DNA of 7,085 nt from Treponema sp. Its GTDB lineage: Bacteria > Spirochaetota > Spirochaetia > Treponematales > Breznakiellaceae. The stretch lies in NCBI GenBank assembly GCA_031256115.1, contig JAIRRF010000278.1, positions 1-7,085 of the forward strand. The letters are read 5' to 3'. Shown in pieces: positions 1 to 5,447 of this stretch. The notes beneath the pieces were generated by a model. That model had not been told where the DNA came from and searched no databases. It saw nothing but the letters and a program-made list of their open reading frames with translations. Every line of letters begins with the position of its first letter. Position 1 is the stretch's first letter. Position numbers and translations under genes: made by a program.

Positions 1-49
1 ACAAGTTTCCAAAACTTTTCGGACACCCTCTAAAAAAATCTCAAAAAGT

Positions 50-71
50 CCTGGTCTCTCAAGAGATCAGG
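50..71. repeat. Inverted repeat ahead of the small HU-like ORF
   Basis: CCTGGTCTCT (50-59) faces AGAGATCAGG (62-71), a 10-bp stem with one G·U pair and only two bases between the arms. It lies just upstream of the AAAGGA ribosome-binding site at 73-78. No T run follows, so it is not a standard terminator. It could be a leader hairpin for the next ORF or the 3' end of an upstream transcript. Confidence 0.4.
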
Positions 72-84
72 CAAAGGAATCAGT

Positions 85-234
85 ATGATTGTCAAGACAA
101 GTATTAATGATGTGCTCCATCGGATTAAGATTCGGCTGTATCCAAATTATCTCCCAAAAACAGCCGGGACTTATATTGCCAGAAGGCCGCTTACTGTATG
201 CCCAGGAACACCCGTACGCAAATACGGTAAATGA
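85..234 (+). pseudogene. Short ORF resembling the N-terminus of an HU-like DNA-binding (DUF4469-type) protein; probably truncated
   Basis: An ATG at 85 has a good Shine-Dalgarno site (AAAGGA, 73-78) and reads 49 codons to TGA at 232. The segment IKIRLYPNYLPKTAGTYIAR (about residues 14-33) resembles, from memory, the N-terminal segment of HU-like DNA-binding proteins with a DUF4469-type C-terminal domain. Those proteins run to roughly 200 residues or more. Here the similarity stops at about residue 33, the remaining 16 residues look random, and I could not pick up the rest of the family in another frame downstream. The good ribosome site with a lost body suggests a gene cut short by deletion or rearrangement. 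It has no evident link to the metabolic genes. It could also be a small intact ORF of unknown role; the family assignment is tentative. Confidence 0.4.
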
Positions 235-535
235 GGTTTTCTTACCCGGTATTAGCTTTTACAATTGGAAATGAACACATTGGCACCAAAATCTATTACA
301 GAGATGTGGAATTTGCCCATGAAGAATATACGGAATGTATGCGCCTTGCAGGGGGTCTCTGTTTTACCGGAGGCGCATGTACAAGCCGCCTAATGGCGGC
401 ACCTATAATAATTTCCTTGCACTCGCGGACCAAAGGTCCGCATGACATGCGTAAAGAAAAGCGACACCAGAAGTGTCCGTAGAAAAAAGCTTTGATGACA
501 ATGCGTTCAGTTAGCTTGCACCCCTTCTACTGGGT
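235..535. other. Gene-poor stretch with several small hairpins; possible decayed coding DNA
   Basis: No convincing gene is present. An open frame at 231-482 reads plausibly for about 45 residues (around VLAFTIGNEHIGTKIYYRDV) but has no ribosome site, no family I recognise, and ends in low-quality sequence. It may be a remnant of a lost gene. The right half contains four consecutive short palindromes (385-477). The last 50 bases precede the aldolase and contain no strong Shine-Dalgarno sequence. Confidence 0.4.
385..477. repeat. Cluster of four small palindromes
   Basis: Four hairpin-forming sequences lie within 93 bases: GCCGCC/GGCGGC (385-390, 395-400, loop TAAT), GCGGACC/GGTCCGC (425-431, 435-441, loop AAA), GCATG/CATGC (440-444, 446-450, sharing two bases with the previous one) and GACAC/GTGTC (463-467, 473-477). 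All arms are perfect. None is followed by a run of T, so intrinsic termination is not obvious. They could be structured RNA, protein-binding sites or remains of a repeat element. Confidence 0.45.
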
Positions 536-544
536 ATGTATAGT
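516..544 (+). promoter_or_regulatory. Weak candidate promoter for the aldolase gene
   Basis: TTGCAC (516-521) is separated by 17 bases from TATAGT (539-544). The -10 matches the consensus at five of six positions; the -35 at only three. Transcription would start near 551, the position of the second in-frame ATG of the aldolase, which would make that message almost leaderless. The decamer repeats seen in front of the transporter genes are not found here. Confidence 0.2.
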
Positions 545-1381
545 AAGAACATGAAGTACCTTAATGATTTTGCGGCAAAAGAATTGATCCTTGATATTGG
601 CCGGAGAATGTACAATAGGCATTATATAGCCGCCAATGACGGAAACATTACCTGCAAGACGGGGCCTGATACAATCTGGGCTACTCCCACGGGGGTTTCC
701 AAGGGTTATATGAAAACGGAAGAACTGGTCAAGATGAACCTGGACGGTAAGGTACTTCAACAGGGTGCATTAAAGCCTTCTTCGGAAATAAAAATGCACC
801 TGCGGATTTACCGGGAAAACCCCGGGGTTCAGGGAGTCTGCCACGCCCATCCGCCGGTTTCCACTTCCTTTGCCATTGCCGGAATAAGCCTGGACAAAGC
901 CATATATCCCGAAGCCCTGGTAAACCTGGGGACAGTACCGGTGGTGCATTACGAAGCTCCCGGTTCCCAGGGAATTCCCGATTCGGTGGCGCCCTATTGT
1001 AATGATTACAATGCTCTGCTTCTGGCCAACCACGGAGCTTTGACCTGGGGTGAAAGCCTTATGGAAGCATGGTACAGGCTGGAAGCGCTGGAACACTATG
1101 CAATGATCCTCATGTATACGGGGAACATAATCGGCAAGGCCAATGTGCTTAGTTGTGAACAGGTTCAGGAACTTGTTAAAATCCGGGAGAAGCTTGGTAT
1201 AAGCACCGGGGGTCTGCCTCCCTGTTGTGCCGCGAAAGCAAGCAACCTTACCGATGTGGGGGTAAATCAAGAAATTCCCGGCGCCGAAGGAAAAGCCCAG
1301 CCTTCAGCGGCAGGAACTACGGCCGTAAATACCGCAGATATAGAAGCCATAGTACAGATGGTGTTGAAAAAGCTGAGTTAA
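536..1381 (+). CDS. Class II aldolase (fuculose-1-phosphate aldolase type; candidate 5-methylthioribulose/5-deoxyribulose-1-phosphate aldolase) with a microcompartment-targeting-like tail
   Basis: This is a zinc-dependent aldolase of the AraD/FucA family, which cleaves ketose 1-phosphates to dihydroxyacetone phosphate and an aldehyde. Visible motifs: AANDGNIT (32-39) and TPTGVSKGYM (50-59) for phosphate binding, the PSSE glutamate (E84), and zinc ligands H103 and H105 (CHAHP) and H166 (ANHG). The catalytic domain ends near residue 230; FucA is about 215 residues long. A 45-residue extension follows: a Gly/Ala/Pro-rich linker (about 236-264), then TADIEAIVQMVLKKLS, whose hydrophobic residues (269, 272, 273, 276, 277, 280) form one helix face, like the encapsulation peptides of microcompartment cargo. 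With mtnK and a sugar importer nearby, the likely job is the DHAP-shunt step (Ald2/DrdA), giving methylthioacetaldehyde or acetaldehyde. Alternatives are lactaldehyde-forming fuculose/rhamnulose-phosphate cleavage or MtnB-type dehydration. Neither ATG 536 nor ATG 551 (residue 6) has a good ribosome site; 551 is equally possible. Confidence 0.88.
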   Translation: MYSKNMKYLNDFAAKELILDIGRRMYNRHYIAANDGNITCKTGPDTIWATPTGVSKGYMKTEELVKMNLDGKVLQQGALKPSSEIKMHLRIYRENPGVQGVCHAHPPVSTSFAIAGISLDKAIYPEALVNLGTVPVVHYEAPGSQGIPDSVAPYCNDYNALLLANHGALTWGESLMEAWYRLEALEHYAMILMYTGNIIGKANVLSCEQVQELVKIREKLGISTGGLPPCCAAKASNLTDVGVNQEIPGAEGKAQPSAAGTTAVNTADIEAIVQMVLKKLS

Positions 1382-2166
1382 TCGTCGGCAAAAACAATCT
1401 TTGTTCCGGTTTTTTCCGCCTCTGCCAGGGATTCCAGTTGTTCATGCCTTAATGCAGATTGGCTATCCACAATAATATAGTCAATAGAATCTGCATTGCA
1501 GACCGTATAGGTAGATGTTGTATCAATCTTGGTGTGATCTGCCAGGACAAACACTTCTTTGGAACGCCGGATTAAACTTTTTTTTACTTCCGACTCCTCC
1601 AATGTAATATCCGAAAGACCCCCTTTTGCACACAGAGACTTGGCGGAAATAAAACTCCTTGTAAGGTTAAAGAAATTCTCAAAATTATAAATCATGGGCC
1701 CCACCAGAGTCAGGGCGGACTTCCTAACTATACCTCCATACAGTAAGGTATTAACGGTCTGGGAGTTGGAAAGTTGTAATGCCGCATGAATGCTGTTGGT
1801 GACTACTGTTATTTCCATATCTAACAGGAAATTACACATCTGTAATGCTGTGGTACTGGCATCCAGGCCGATTACATCGCCATTTTTTACAAAATCAACG
1901 GCTTTTTTGGCAATGGCAGTCTTGCTTTCAATATTATTTTTAAACCGCTCTTCAATGGGAAGATCATGGATACCTCTGTTATTCTGGATTTTTACTCCGC
2001 CATAAATCCGGGAAACATCCCCCTGCATCTCCAGAATATCTATGTCCCGGTGAATAGTCATGTATGAGACGGCAAATTGTTTCTGCAATGAGTTAATGTC
2101 AACTAAGTCAACTTCTTTCAGGTGATCTAGAATCGCCTGTCGGCGGACGTATGGTAACCGTTTCAC
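1378..2166 (-). CDS. DeoR-family transcriptional regulator
   Basis: A 262-residue protein, the usual DeoR-family length. The N-terminal winged helix-turn-helix spans about residues 5-57, with recognition segment VSYMTIHRDIDIL (33-45) followed by the family hallmark RIYGGV (53-58). The C-terminal DeoRC effector domain (about 75-235) shows the phosphosugar-binding signs GLDASTT (100-106), NS (124-125), YGG (143-145) and DHTKI (210-214). These repressors usually respond to a phosphorylated sugar, so the product of the MtnK kinase or its isomer is a reasonable inducer (inference). The start is GTG at 2166, with a weak TCAGG ribosome site just upstream. The gene is divergent from the transporter genes, and phased repeats begin 15 bp upstream of its start codon, which suggests control of the importer and of itself. 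Its stop codon overlaps that of the convergent aldolase. Confidence 0.92.
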   Translation of the reverse strand: MKRLPYVRRQAILDHLKEVDLVDINSLQKQFAVSYMTIHRDIDILEMQGDVSRIYGGVKIQNNRGIHDLPIEERFKNNIESKTAIAKKAVDFVKNGDVIGLDASTTALQMCNFLLDMEITVVTNSIHAALQLSNSQTVNTLLYGGIVRKSALTLVGPMIYNFENFFNLTRSFISAKSLCAKGGLSDITLEESEVKKSLIRRSKEVFVLADHTKIDTTSTYTVCNADSIDYIIVDSQSALRHEQLESLAEAEKTGTKIVFADD

Positions 2167-2180
2167 TGTATGGCCTGACT

Positions 2181-2225
2181 ATAACAGAATATAACGAATT
2201 ATAACGTTTTTCAACAGAAATCAAC
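2181..2225. promoter_or_regulatory. Array of five phased 10-bp repeats; probable operator of the DeoR-family regulator
   Basis: ATAAC occurs at 2181, 2191 and 2201, and TCAAC at 2211 and 2221, exactly 10 bp apart. On the opposite strand the units read GTTAT and GTTGA. Each faces the same side of the helix. DeoR-family proteins such as IolR bind tandem direct repeats, so this is the best operator candidate in the window. It covers the region where the regulator's own promoter must lie and sits about 50 bp upstream of the -35 box of the transporter promoter. Binding has not been shown; the assignment rests on position and periodicity. Confidence 0.6.
2198..2224 (-). promoter_or_regulatory. Candidate promoter of the DeoR-family regulator, inside the repeat array
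   Basis: On the minus strand a perfect TATAAT lies at 2203-2198, with TTGATT at 2224-2219 (spacer 15, short). A second pairing, TTGAAA (2214-2209) with TATTCT (2191-2186) and a spacer of 17, is also possible. Both overlap the phased decamers, so a protein bound to the repeats would block transcription of the regulator. Which pairing is used cannot be decided by eye. Confidence 0.35.
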
Positions 2226-2252
2226 ATTTTTTCCTGTTCTTTTCCCCAAAAA

Positions 2253-2306
2253 ATGATAATATCTGATGTTTTTTAGTTGACAACTTCTTTTTTTAACTAT
2301 TATCAT
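2253..2306. repeat. Spaced 9-bp inverted repeat bracketing the transporter promoter
   Basis: ATGATAATA (2253-2261) is the exact reverse complement of TATTATCAT (2298-2306), with 36 bases between. The left arm lies upstream of the -35 box and the right arm overlaps the -10 region. It may be a second operator pair, or chance in AT-rich DNA. Confidence 0.35.
2277..2306 (+). promoter_or_regulatory. Promoter of the binding-protein/transporter genes
   Basis: A perfect -35 box TTGACA (2277-2282) is followed after 18 bases by TATCAT (2301-2306). TATTAT (2298-2303) at spacing 15 is the alternative -10. The expected transcription start is near 2312, leaving a leader of about 45 bases before the ATG at 2357 and its AAGGAG ribosome site (2345-2350). 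I see no riboswitch-like structure in this short leader. Confidence 0.6.
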
Positions 2307-2356
2307 ACAATTACGAAATGGAAAACCTGTTTCAATATTATGTTAAGGAGAAGACC

Positions 2357-3499
2357 ATGAAAAAACTATTAGGAATCACCCTATTGGTGATTCTGGTGCT
2401 TGCCCTTGCCGGCTGCGGGGGGGGATCAAAGTCAGCAGGCACCGGCAATGCGGACCTGGATAAACTGTACAAGCAGTATTTTCCCGATCAATTAAAATTT
2501 TCAAATGGGGTAATTAAGATAGCCGTTATCCGGAATCTTAATCCCGGCGACCATACCCAGCAGTTCCTGGACGGCTGTGTTTCCGAAGGGACGGCTCTTG
2601 GCTTTGTTGTTGACACATTTGTTACCAACGGAGACAATGCCAAATGTCAGGAAACCATAGCCCAGGTTATTCAACGGGATTATGCCGGTATTATTCTTTC
2701 CCACGGGGAAGCCGGTTATACCTACGATGCGTTGAAACCGGCGGTGGACAAGGGAATGAAGGTCGTAACCTTTGACTCCGTCCCCTACCTGAACGGCGAT
2801 CCTAACGGAACCATTCTTACCGGTGTTACCAGTACAGCCCAGGAAGACTATGATTTGGCGGAACTTTCTCTTTCTTCCATTGTTGATAACTTCCCCGCTT
2901 CCCGTCAGCCTATCAAGGTGATCCGGGCCTGGATGGGCCCCGGTATTCCTCCTCTGGATCGGCGCCAGATAATTTATGACCGCTATGTAAACGAAGGTAA
3001 AATAACCGAGGTAGCATTGGTAGGCCCGGTGGATTATTCCAACCCCCGGGGCGGTACCCAGGACTCCTTTGCCGCCCTGCTCCCCCGGTATCAGCCCGGT
3101 ACAGTGGACGCCGTTTGGGGTTCCTATGACGAACTGGCCAAGGGCTGTCTTGACGCTCTGAATGACGCGGGACGCAAGGATATTTTGATTATGTCCATCG
3201 ACATTTCAAATGACGACATCAACTTGATGCTTCAATATCCCGATATCTGGGTTTCAACCGCCGCGGTGGATCCCAAGCTTATCGGTATTTCCAATATGAG
3301 GCTTCTGGCAGCCAAGTTTGCCGGTGAATCAACCCCGGATACCTACGATCTGCCTGCCCAGGGAGTCAAGACAACCCAGCTTAATTCTTCTATTAATATG
3401 ACCAATGTTGTTACTGTGGTACCCGGTTGGGGCCAGGAACAAGGCGTATGGGATCGTTTTGGCTGGATGGCTGAGATAAAAGCCGCTGCCAGAAAGTAG
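2357..3499 (+). CDS. Sugar ABC transporter substrate-binding lipoprotein (type 1 periplasmic binding fold); predicted 5-methylthioribose/5-deoxyribose binder
   Basis: A 380-residue extracytoplasmic receptor for a CUT2 (ribose/xylose/galactose class) importer. The start is ATG 2357, chosen for AAGGAG at 2345-2350; the open frame extends 13 codons further up but without a ribosome site. A lipoprotein signal peptide (MKKLL, hydrophobic core 7-18, lipobox LAGC with Cys20) is followed by a Gly/Ser linker (21-31). The binding domain starts at about residue 52 (KIAVIRNL, 54-61). Typical type 1 features follow: helix and strand QETIAQVIQRDYAGIILSHG (98-117) and KGMKVVTFDS (132-141). It is longer than RbsB (about 296). 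It is the first gene after the promoter and is followed by stem-loops that may favour its message over the membrane components. The ligand is inferred from the downstream mtnK, not from binding residues; another pentose is possible. Confidence 0.92.
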   Translation: MKKLLGITLLVILVLALAGCGGGSKSAGTGNADLDKLYKQYFPDQLKFSNGVIKIAVIRNLNPGDHTQQFLDGCVSEGTALGFVVDTFVTNGDNAKCQETIAQVIQRDYAGIILSHGEAGYTYDALKPAVDKGMKVVTFDSVPYLNGDPNGTILTGVTSTAQEDYDLAELSLSSIVDNFPASRQPIKVIRAWMGPGIPPLDRRQIIYDRYVNEGKITEVALVGPVDYSNPRGGTQDSFAALLPRYQPGTVDAVWGSYDELAKGCLDALNDAGRKDILIMSIDISNDDINLMLQYPDIWVSTAAVDPKLIGISNMRLLAAKFAGESTPDTYDLPAQGVKTTQLNSSINMTNVVTVVPGWGQEQGVWDRFGWMAEIKAAARK

Positions 3500-3511
3500 A
3501 GCCGGCAATTT

Positions 3512-3555
3512 GGTATTATGAAACAGCTAAAGCTTTACACCGTTCCCATAATACC
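3512..3555 (+). repeat. Stem-loop just after the binding-protein gene
   Basis: GGTATTATG (3512-3520) pairs perfectly with CATAATACC (3547-3555), and a smaller AGCT/AGCT palindrome (3525-3534) sits in the loop. It begins 12 bases past the stop codon. With no T run after it, it is more likely an mRNA-stabilising structure or partial barrier than a terminator. Its right arm overlaps the left edge of the larger palindromic element. Confidence 0.4.
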
Positions 3556-3887
3556 TCACGCAAAGACGCGGGAGTTTGTAGGAAAAGCATTTTCCGGAAT
3601 TTTCTCACGCAAAGCGCAATCCACTCTGTGGATTGCTTAGGAGATCGCGGAGGAAGCGCCATGAATGGAGACGCTTGATTTGGAGTTGAAGATCATTCTT
3701 TTGCCTATTTTTTTCTAGATTTTCAAGAAAAAAACAAGAAGAATGCATAAAAACTTCAAATGTTGAGCAACTCTTTGCGCCTAAGTCCAGCACCTAAATC
3801 CTTAGGTGCTGGACGAGCGTCTCTGCGTGAACCTCTTCGCAAGTTTTTTTACAAACTCCTGCGTCTTCGTGTGATAATATATGGGAA
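3543..3887. repeat. Large symmetrical palindromic element (MITE- or REP-like) inserted between two transporter genes
   Basis: About 345 bp folds back on itself around a centre near 3715-3721. The outer arms are TTCCCATA (3543-3550) with TATGGGAA (3880-3887). The terminal inverted repeats are 24 bp (3557-3580 against 3850-3873, 21 of 24 matching). Then come TCACGCAAAG-like boxes (about 3605-3616 and 3817-3830), two side hairpins at mirrored positions (3616-3636, 9-bp perfect stem; 3785-3814, 13-bp perfect stem), each bordered on its inner side by CTTAGG (3636-3641; 3780-3785 on the other strand), and a central hairpin of T7CT (3708-3716) with AGA7 (3726-3734), plus CATTCTT/AAGAATG outside it. 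There is no believable ORF inside. CACGCAAAGACGC-like repeats are, from memory, dispersed in several bacterial genomes. Whether this is a mobile element, a repeat family or a structured RNA is open. Confidence 0.7.
3848..3878 (+). promoter_or_regulatory. Candidate outward promoter at the right end of the palindromic element
   Basis: TTTACA (3848-3853) and an extended -10, TGT followed by GATAAT (3870-3878), are 19 bases apart. Initiation near 3885 would serve the ATPase gene and would fall after ATG 3881, leaving TTG 3923 as the first usable start. The spacing is longer than ideal. Confidence 0.25.
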
Positions 3888-3922
3888 TATGGTATTCCCG
3901 GTTAATTTCGAGGCGTAGCAAT

Positions 3923-5446
3923 TTGGAACAGCAAACAAAATCTACCCTGAGCATGAGGGATATTTCAATAGAATTTCCCGGCGTTAAGGCGCTTTCCAAT
4001 GTTGATTTTGATATGGAAAGCGGCAAGATCTATGCTTTGGTGGGAGCCAATGGCGCCGGAAAATCAAGCCTTATGAAGGTCCTTTCCGGGGTAAACAATC
4101 ACTATACGGGCCAGGTTTTAATTAATGGAAAAGAAGTAGAAATCCGTTCTCCCAAAGCCGCAAAGGAACTGGGCATAGAAATAGTCTATCAGGAAGTGGA
4201 CGTGGCCCTTACTCCCACCCTTTCGGCGGCGGAAAATATTATGACCAATGTGCTGGTCAACAAGATGGGAAAAAAACAGTTTGTAAACTGGAATTTTATA
4301 CGCAGCGCCGCCAAAGAAGCGCTTGGGCGGCTCGGTGTTGATATAGATGTTAAGAGGCCGGTCTCCGATTTAAGCCTGGCAGAAAAACAAATGGTGCTTC
4401 TGGCCAGCGCCGCCAGGGAACGCTGTAAATTCCTGGTCCTTGACGAGCCCACGGCCCCCCTTTCCAACACGGAAACGGAAAATCTTTTTAAGGTAGTACG
4501 CTACCTGGCCAAAGAAGAAAATGTAGGGATTGTTTTTATTTCGCACCGCCTGGCGGAACTTTTTGAAATTTGCGAGCATATTACAATAATGCGGGATGCC
4601 CAGGTGGTTAAGGATATGAACATAACGCCTGATCTGACCATCAAACAGATTGTAGAATACATGCTGGGCCGTACCTTTGACGAAGTATACGAGAAAAAAA
4701 ACGTACCCATTGGGGATGTGGTCCTGGAACTGGACGGCCTTACCGAAGAAAATGAACGGATTAAGAAAATAAACCTAAAGGTAAAAAGAGGCGAGATAGT
4801 AGGAATTGCCGGTCTTGTAGGGGCGGGAAAAACAGAGCTTTGCAAGACCATTTTCGGCGCCTACCGCAGTTCTGCCGGAACAGTAAAACTTAATGGTAAA
4901 GATATTATGGCCCGTTCCCCGTTCCAGGCGGTGCAATACGGCCTTGCCCTGGTTCCGGAGGAACGGCGCAAAGAAGGTGTTATTGTTGTTGATCCGGTGT
5001 ATGCCAATATCACAATTGCGGCGCTGTATAAATTCCTTAATAAGATTCAATTTGTAGTTAAACGCCGCCAGCTTGAAGCTGCCGGTAAAATGATACAGGA
5101 TCTGGGAATCAGAACTCCTTCGGAAAGCCAGATCCTGGCCAACCTTTCCGGCGGCAATCAGCAAAAAGTGGTTGTGGGTAAATGGCTTGTGTCCAATGCG
5201 GAAGTTTACATCTTTGACGAACCCACCAAGGGGGTAGACGTAGGGGCCAAACATGATATCTTTAAGCTTATTGAAGATCTTGCCGCCCAGGGTAAGGGCA
5301 TCATCTATGCTTCCTGCGAATTTTCCGAGATTATGGCCATTGCCGACAGGGCCTATATAATGTATGACGGCAGCATTGTAAAAGAGGTTAATGTATCAGA
5401 GTCCAATGAAAAGGAACTGCTCTACTATTCAACCGGAGGTAACTAA
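3923..5446 (+). CDS. Fused two-domain sugar ABC transporter ATPase (RbsA/MglA/XylG family)
   Basis: A CUT2 importer ATPase with two nucleotide-binding domains in one chain, 507 residues as in RbsA (about 500). Domain 1: Walker A GANGAGKSS (41-49, K47), variant signature LSLAEKQ (150-156), Walker B FLVLDEPTA (170-178), and ISHR with the switch histidine H208. Domain 2: Walker A GLVGAGKTE (297-305, K303), canonical signature LSGGNQQK (408-415), and Walker B VYIFDEPTKGVDVGAK (428-443). The second Walker A often reads GAGRTE in this family; the lysine here is less usual. I chose TTG 3923 because CGAGG lies nine bases upstream (3909-3913) and the protein then begins shortly before the conserved MRDISIEFPGVKAL. 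ATG 3881 lies inside an inverted repeat with no ribosome site, and ATG 3953 would cut the first strand short. One base separates its stop from the permease start. Confidence 0.93.
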   Translation: MEQQTKSTLSMRDISIEFPGVKALSNVDFDMESGKIYALVGANGAGKSSLMKVLSGVNNHYTGQVLINGKEVEIRSPKAAKELGIEIVYQEVDVALTPTLSAAENIMTNVLVNKMGKKQFVNWNFIRSAAKEALGRLGVDIDVKRPVSDLSLAEKQMVLLASAARERCKFLVLDEPTAPLSNTETENLFKVVRYLAKEENVGIVFISHRLAELFEICEHITIMRDAQVVKDMNITPDLTIKQIVEYMLGRTFDEVYEKKNVPIGDVVLELDGLTEENERIKKINLKVKRGEIVGIAGLVGAGKTELCKTIFGAYRSSAGTVKLNGKDIMARSPFQAVQYGLALVPEERRKEGVIVVDPVYANITIAALYKFLNKIQFVVKRRQLEAAGKMIQDLGIRTPSESQILANLSGGNQQKVVVGKWLVSNAEVYIFDEPTKGVDVGAKHDIFKLIEDLAAQGKGIIYASCEFSEIMAIADRAYIMYDGSIVKEVNVSESNEKELLYYSTGGN

Positions 5447-5447
5447 A

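Noticed and set aside
20..479. CGGACAC (20-26) and GTGTCCG (473-479) as ends of an inserted element
   Set aside because: Only seven bases match, the flanks do not extend the repeat, and no duplication of target sequence is visible.
231..482. 83-codon open frame (VLAFTIGNEHIG...) considered as a gene
   Set aside because: No ribosome site, no family I recognise, and its second half runs through the hairpin cluster. At most a decayed remnant.
770..1270. 166-codon minus-strand ORF
   Set aside because: It lies entirely antisense to the aldolase, whose catalytic motifs are intact; a shadow frame.
536..1381. Aldolase read as MtnB (methylthioribulose-1-phosphate dehydratase)
   Set aside because: MtnB belongs to the same superfamily and the mtnK context fits, but the AANDGNIT and TPTGVSKGYM motifs and the cargo-like tail look more like fuculose-phosphate aldolases. 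Kept as an alternative only.
2307..2356. SAM-type riboswitch in the leader, expected for methionine-salvage genes
   Set aside because: The predicted leader of about 45 bases is too short, and no S-box-like helices or terminator are visible.
3605..3793. 62-codon minus-strand ORF inside the palindromic element
   Set aside because: It is a by-product of the inverted-repeat sequence, with no ribosome site and no domain character.
3543..3887. CRISPR array or attachment site
   Set aside because: The repeats are inverted and symmetrical, not direct and regularly spaced, and there is no integrase or cas gene nearby.
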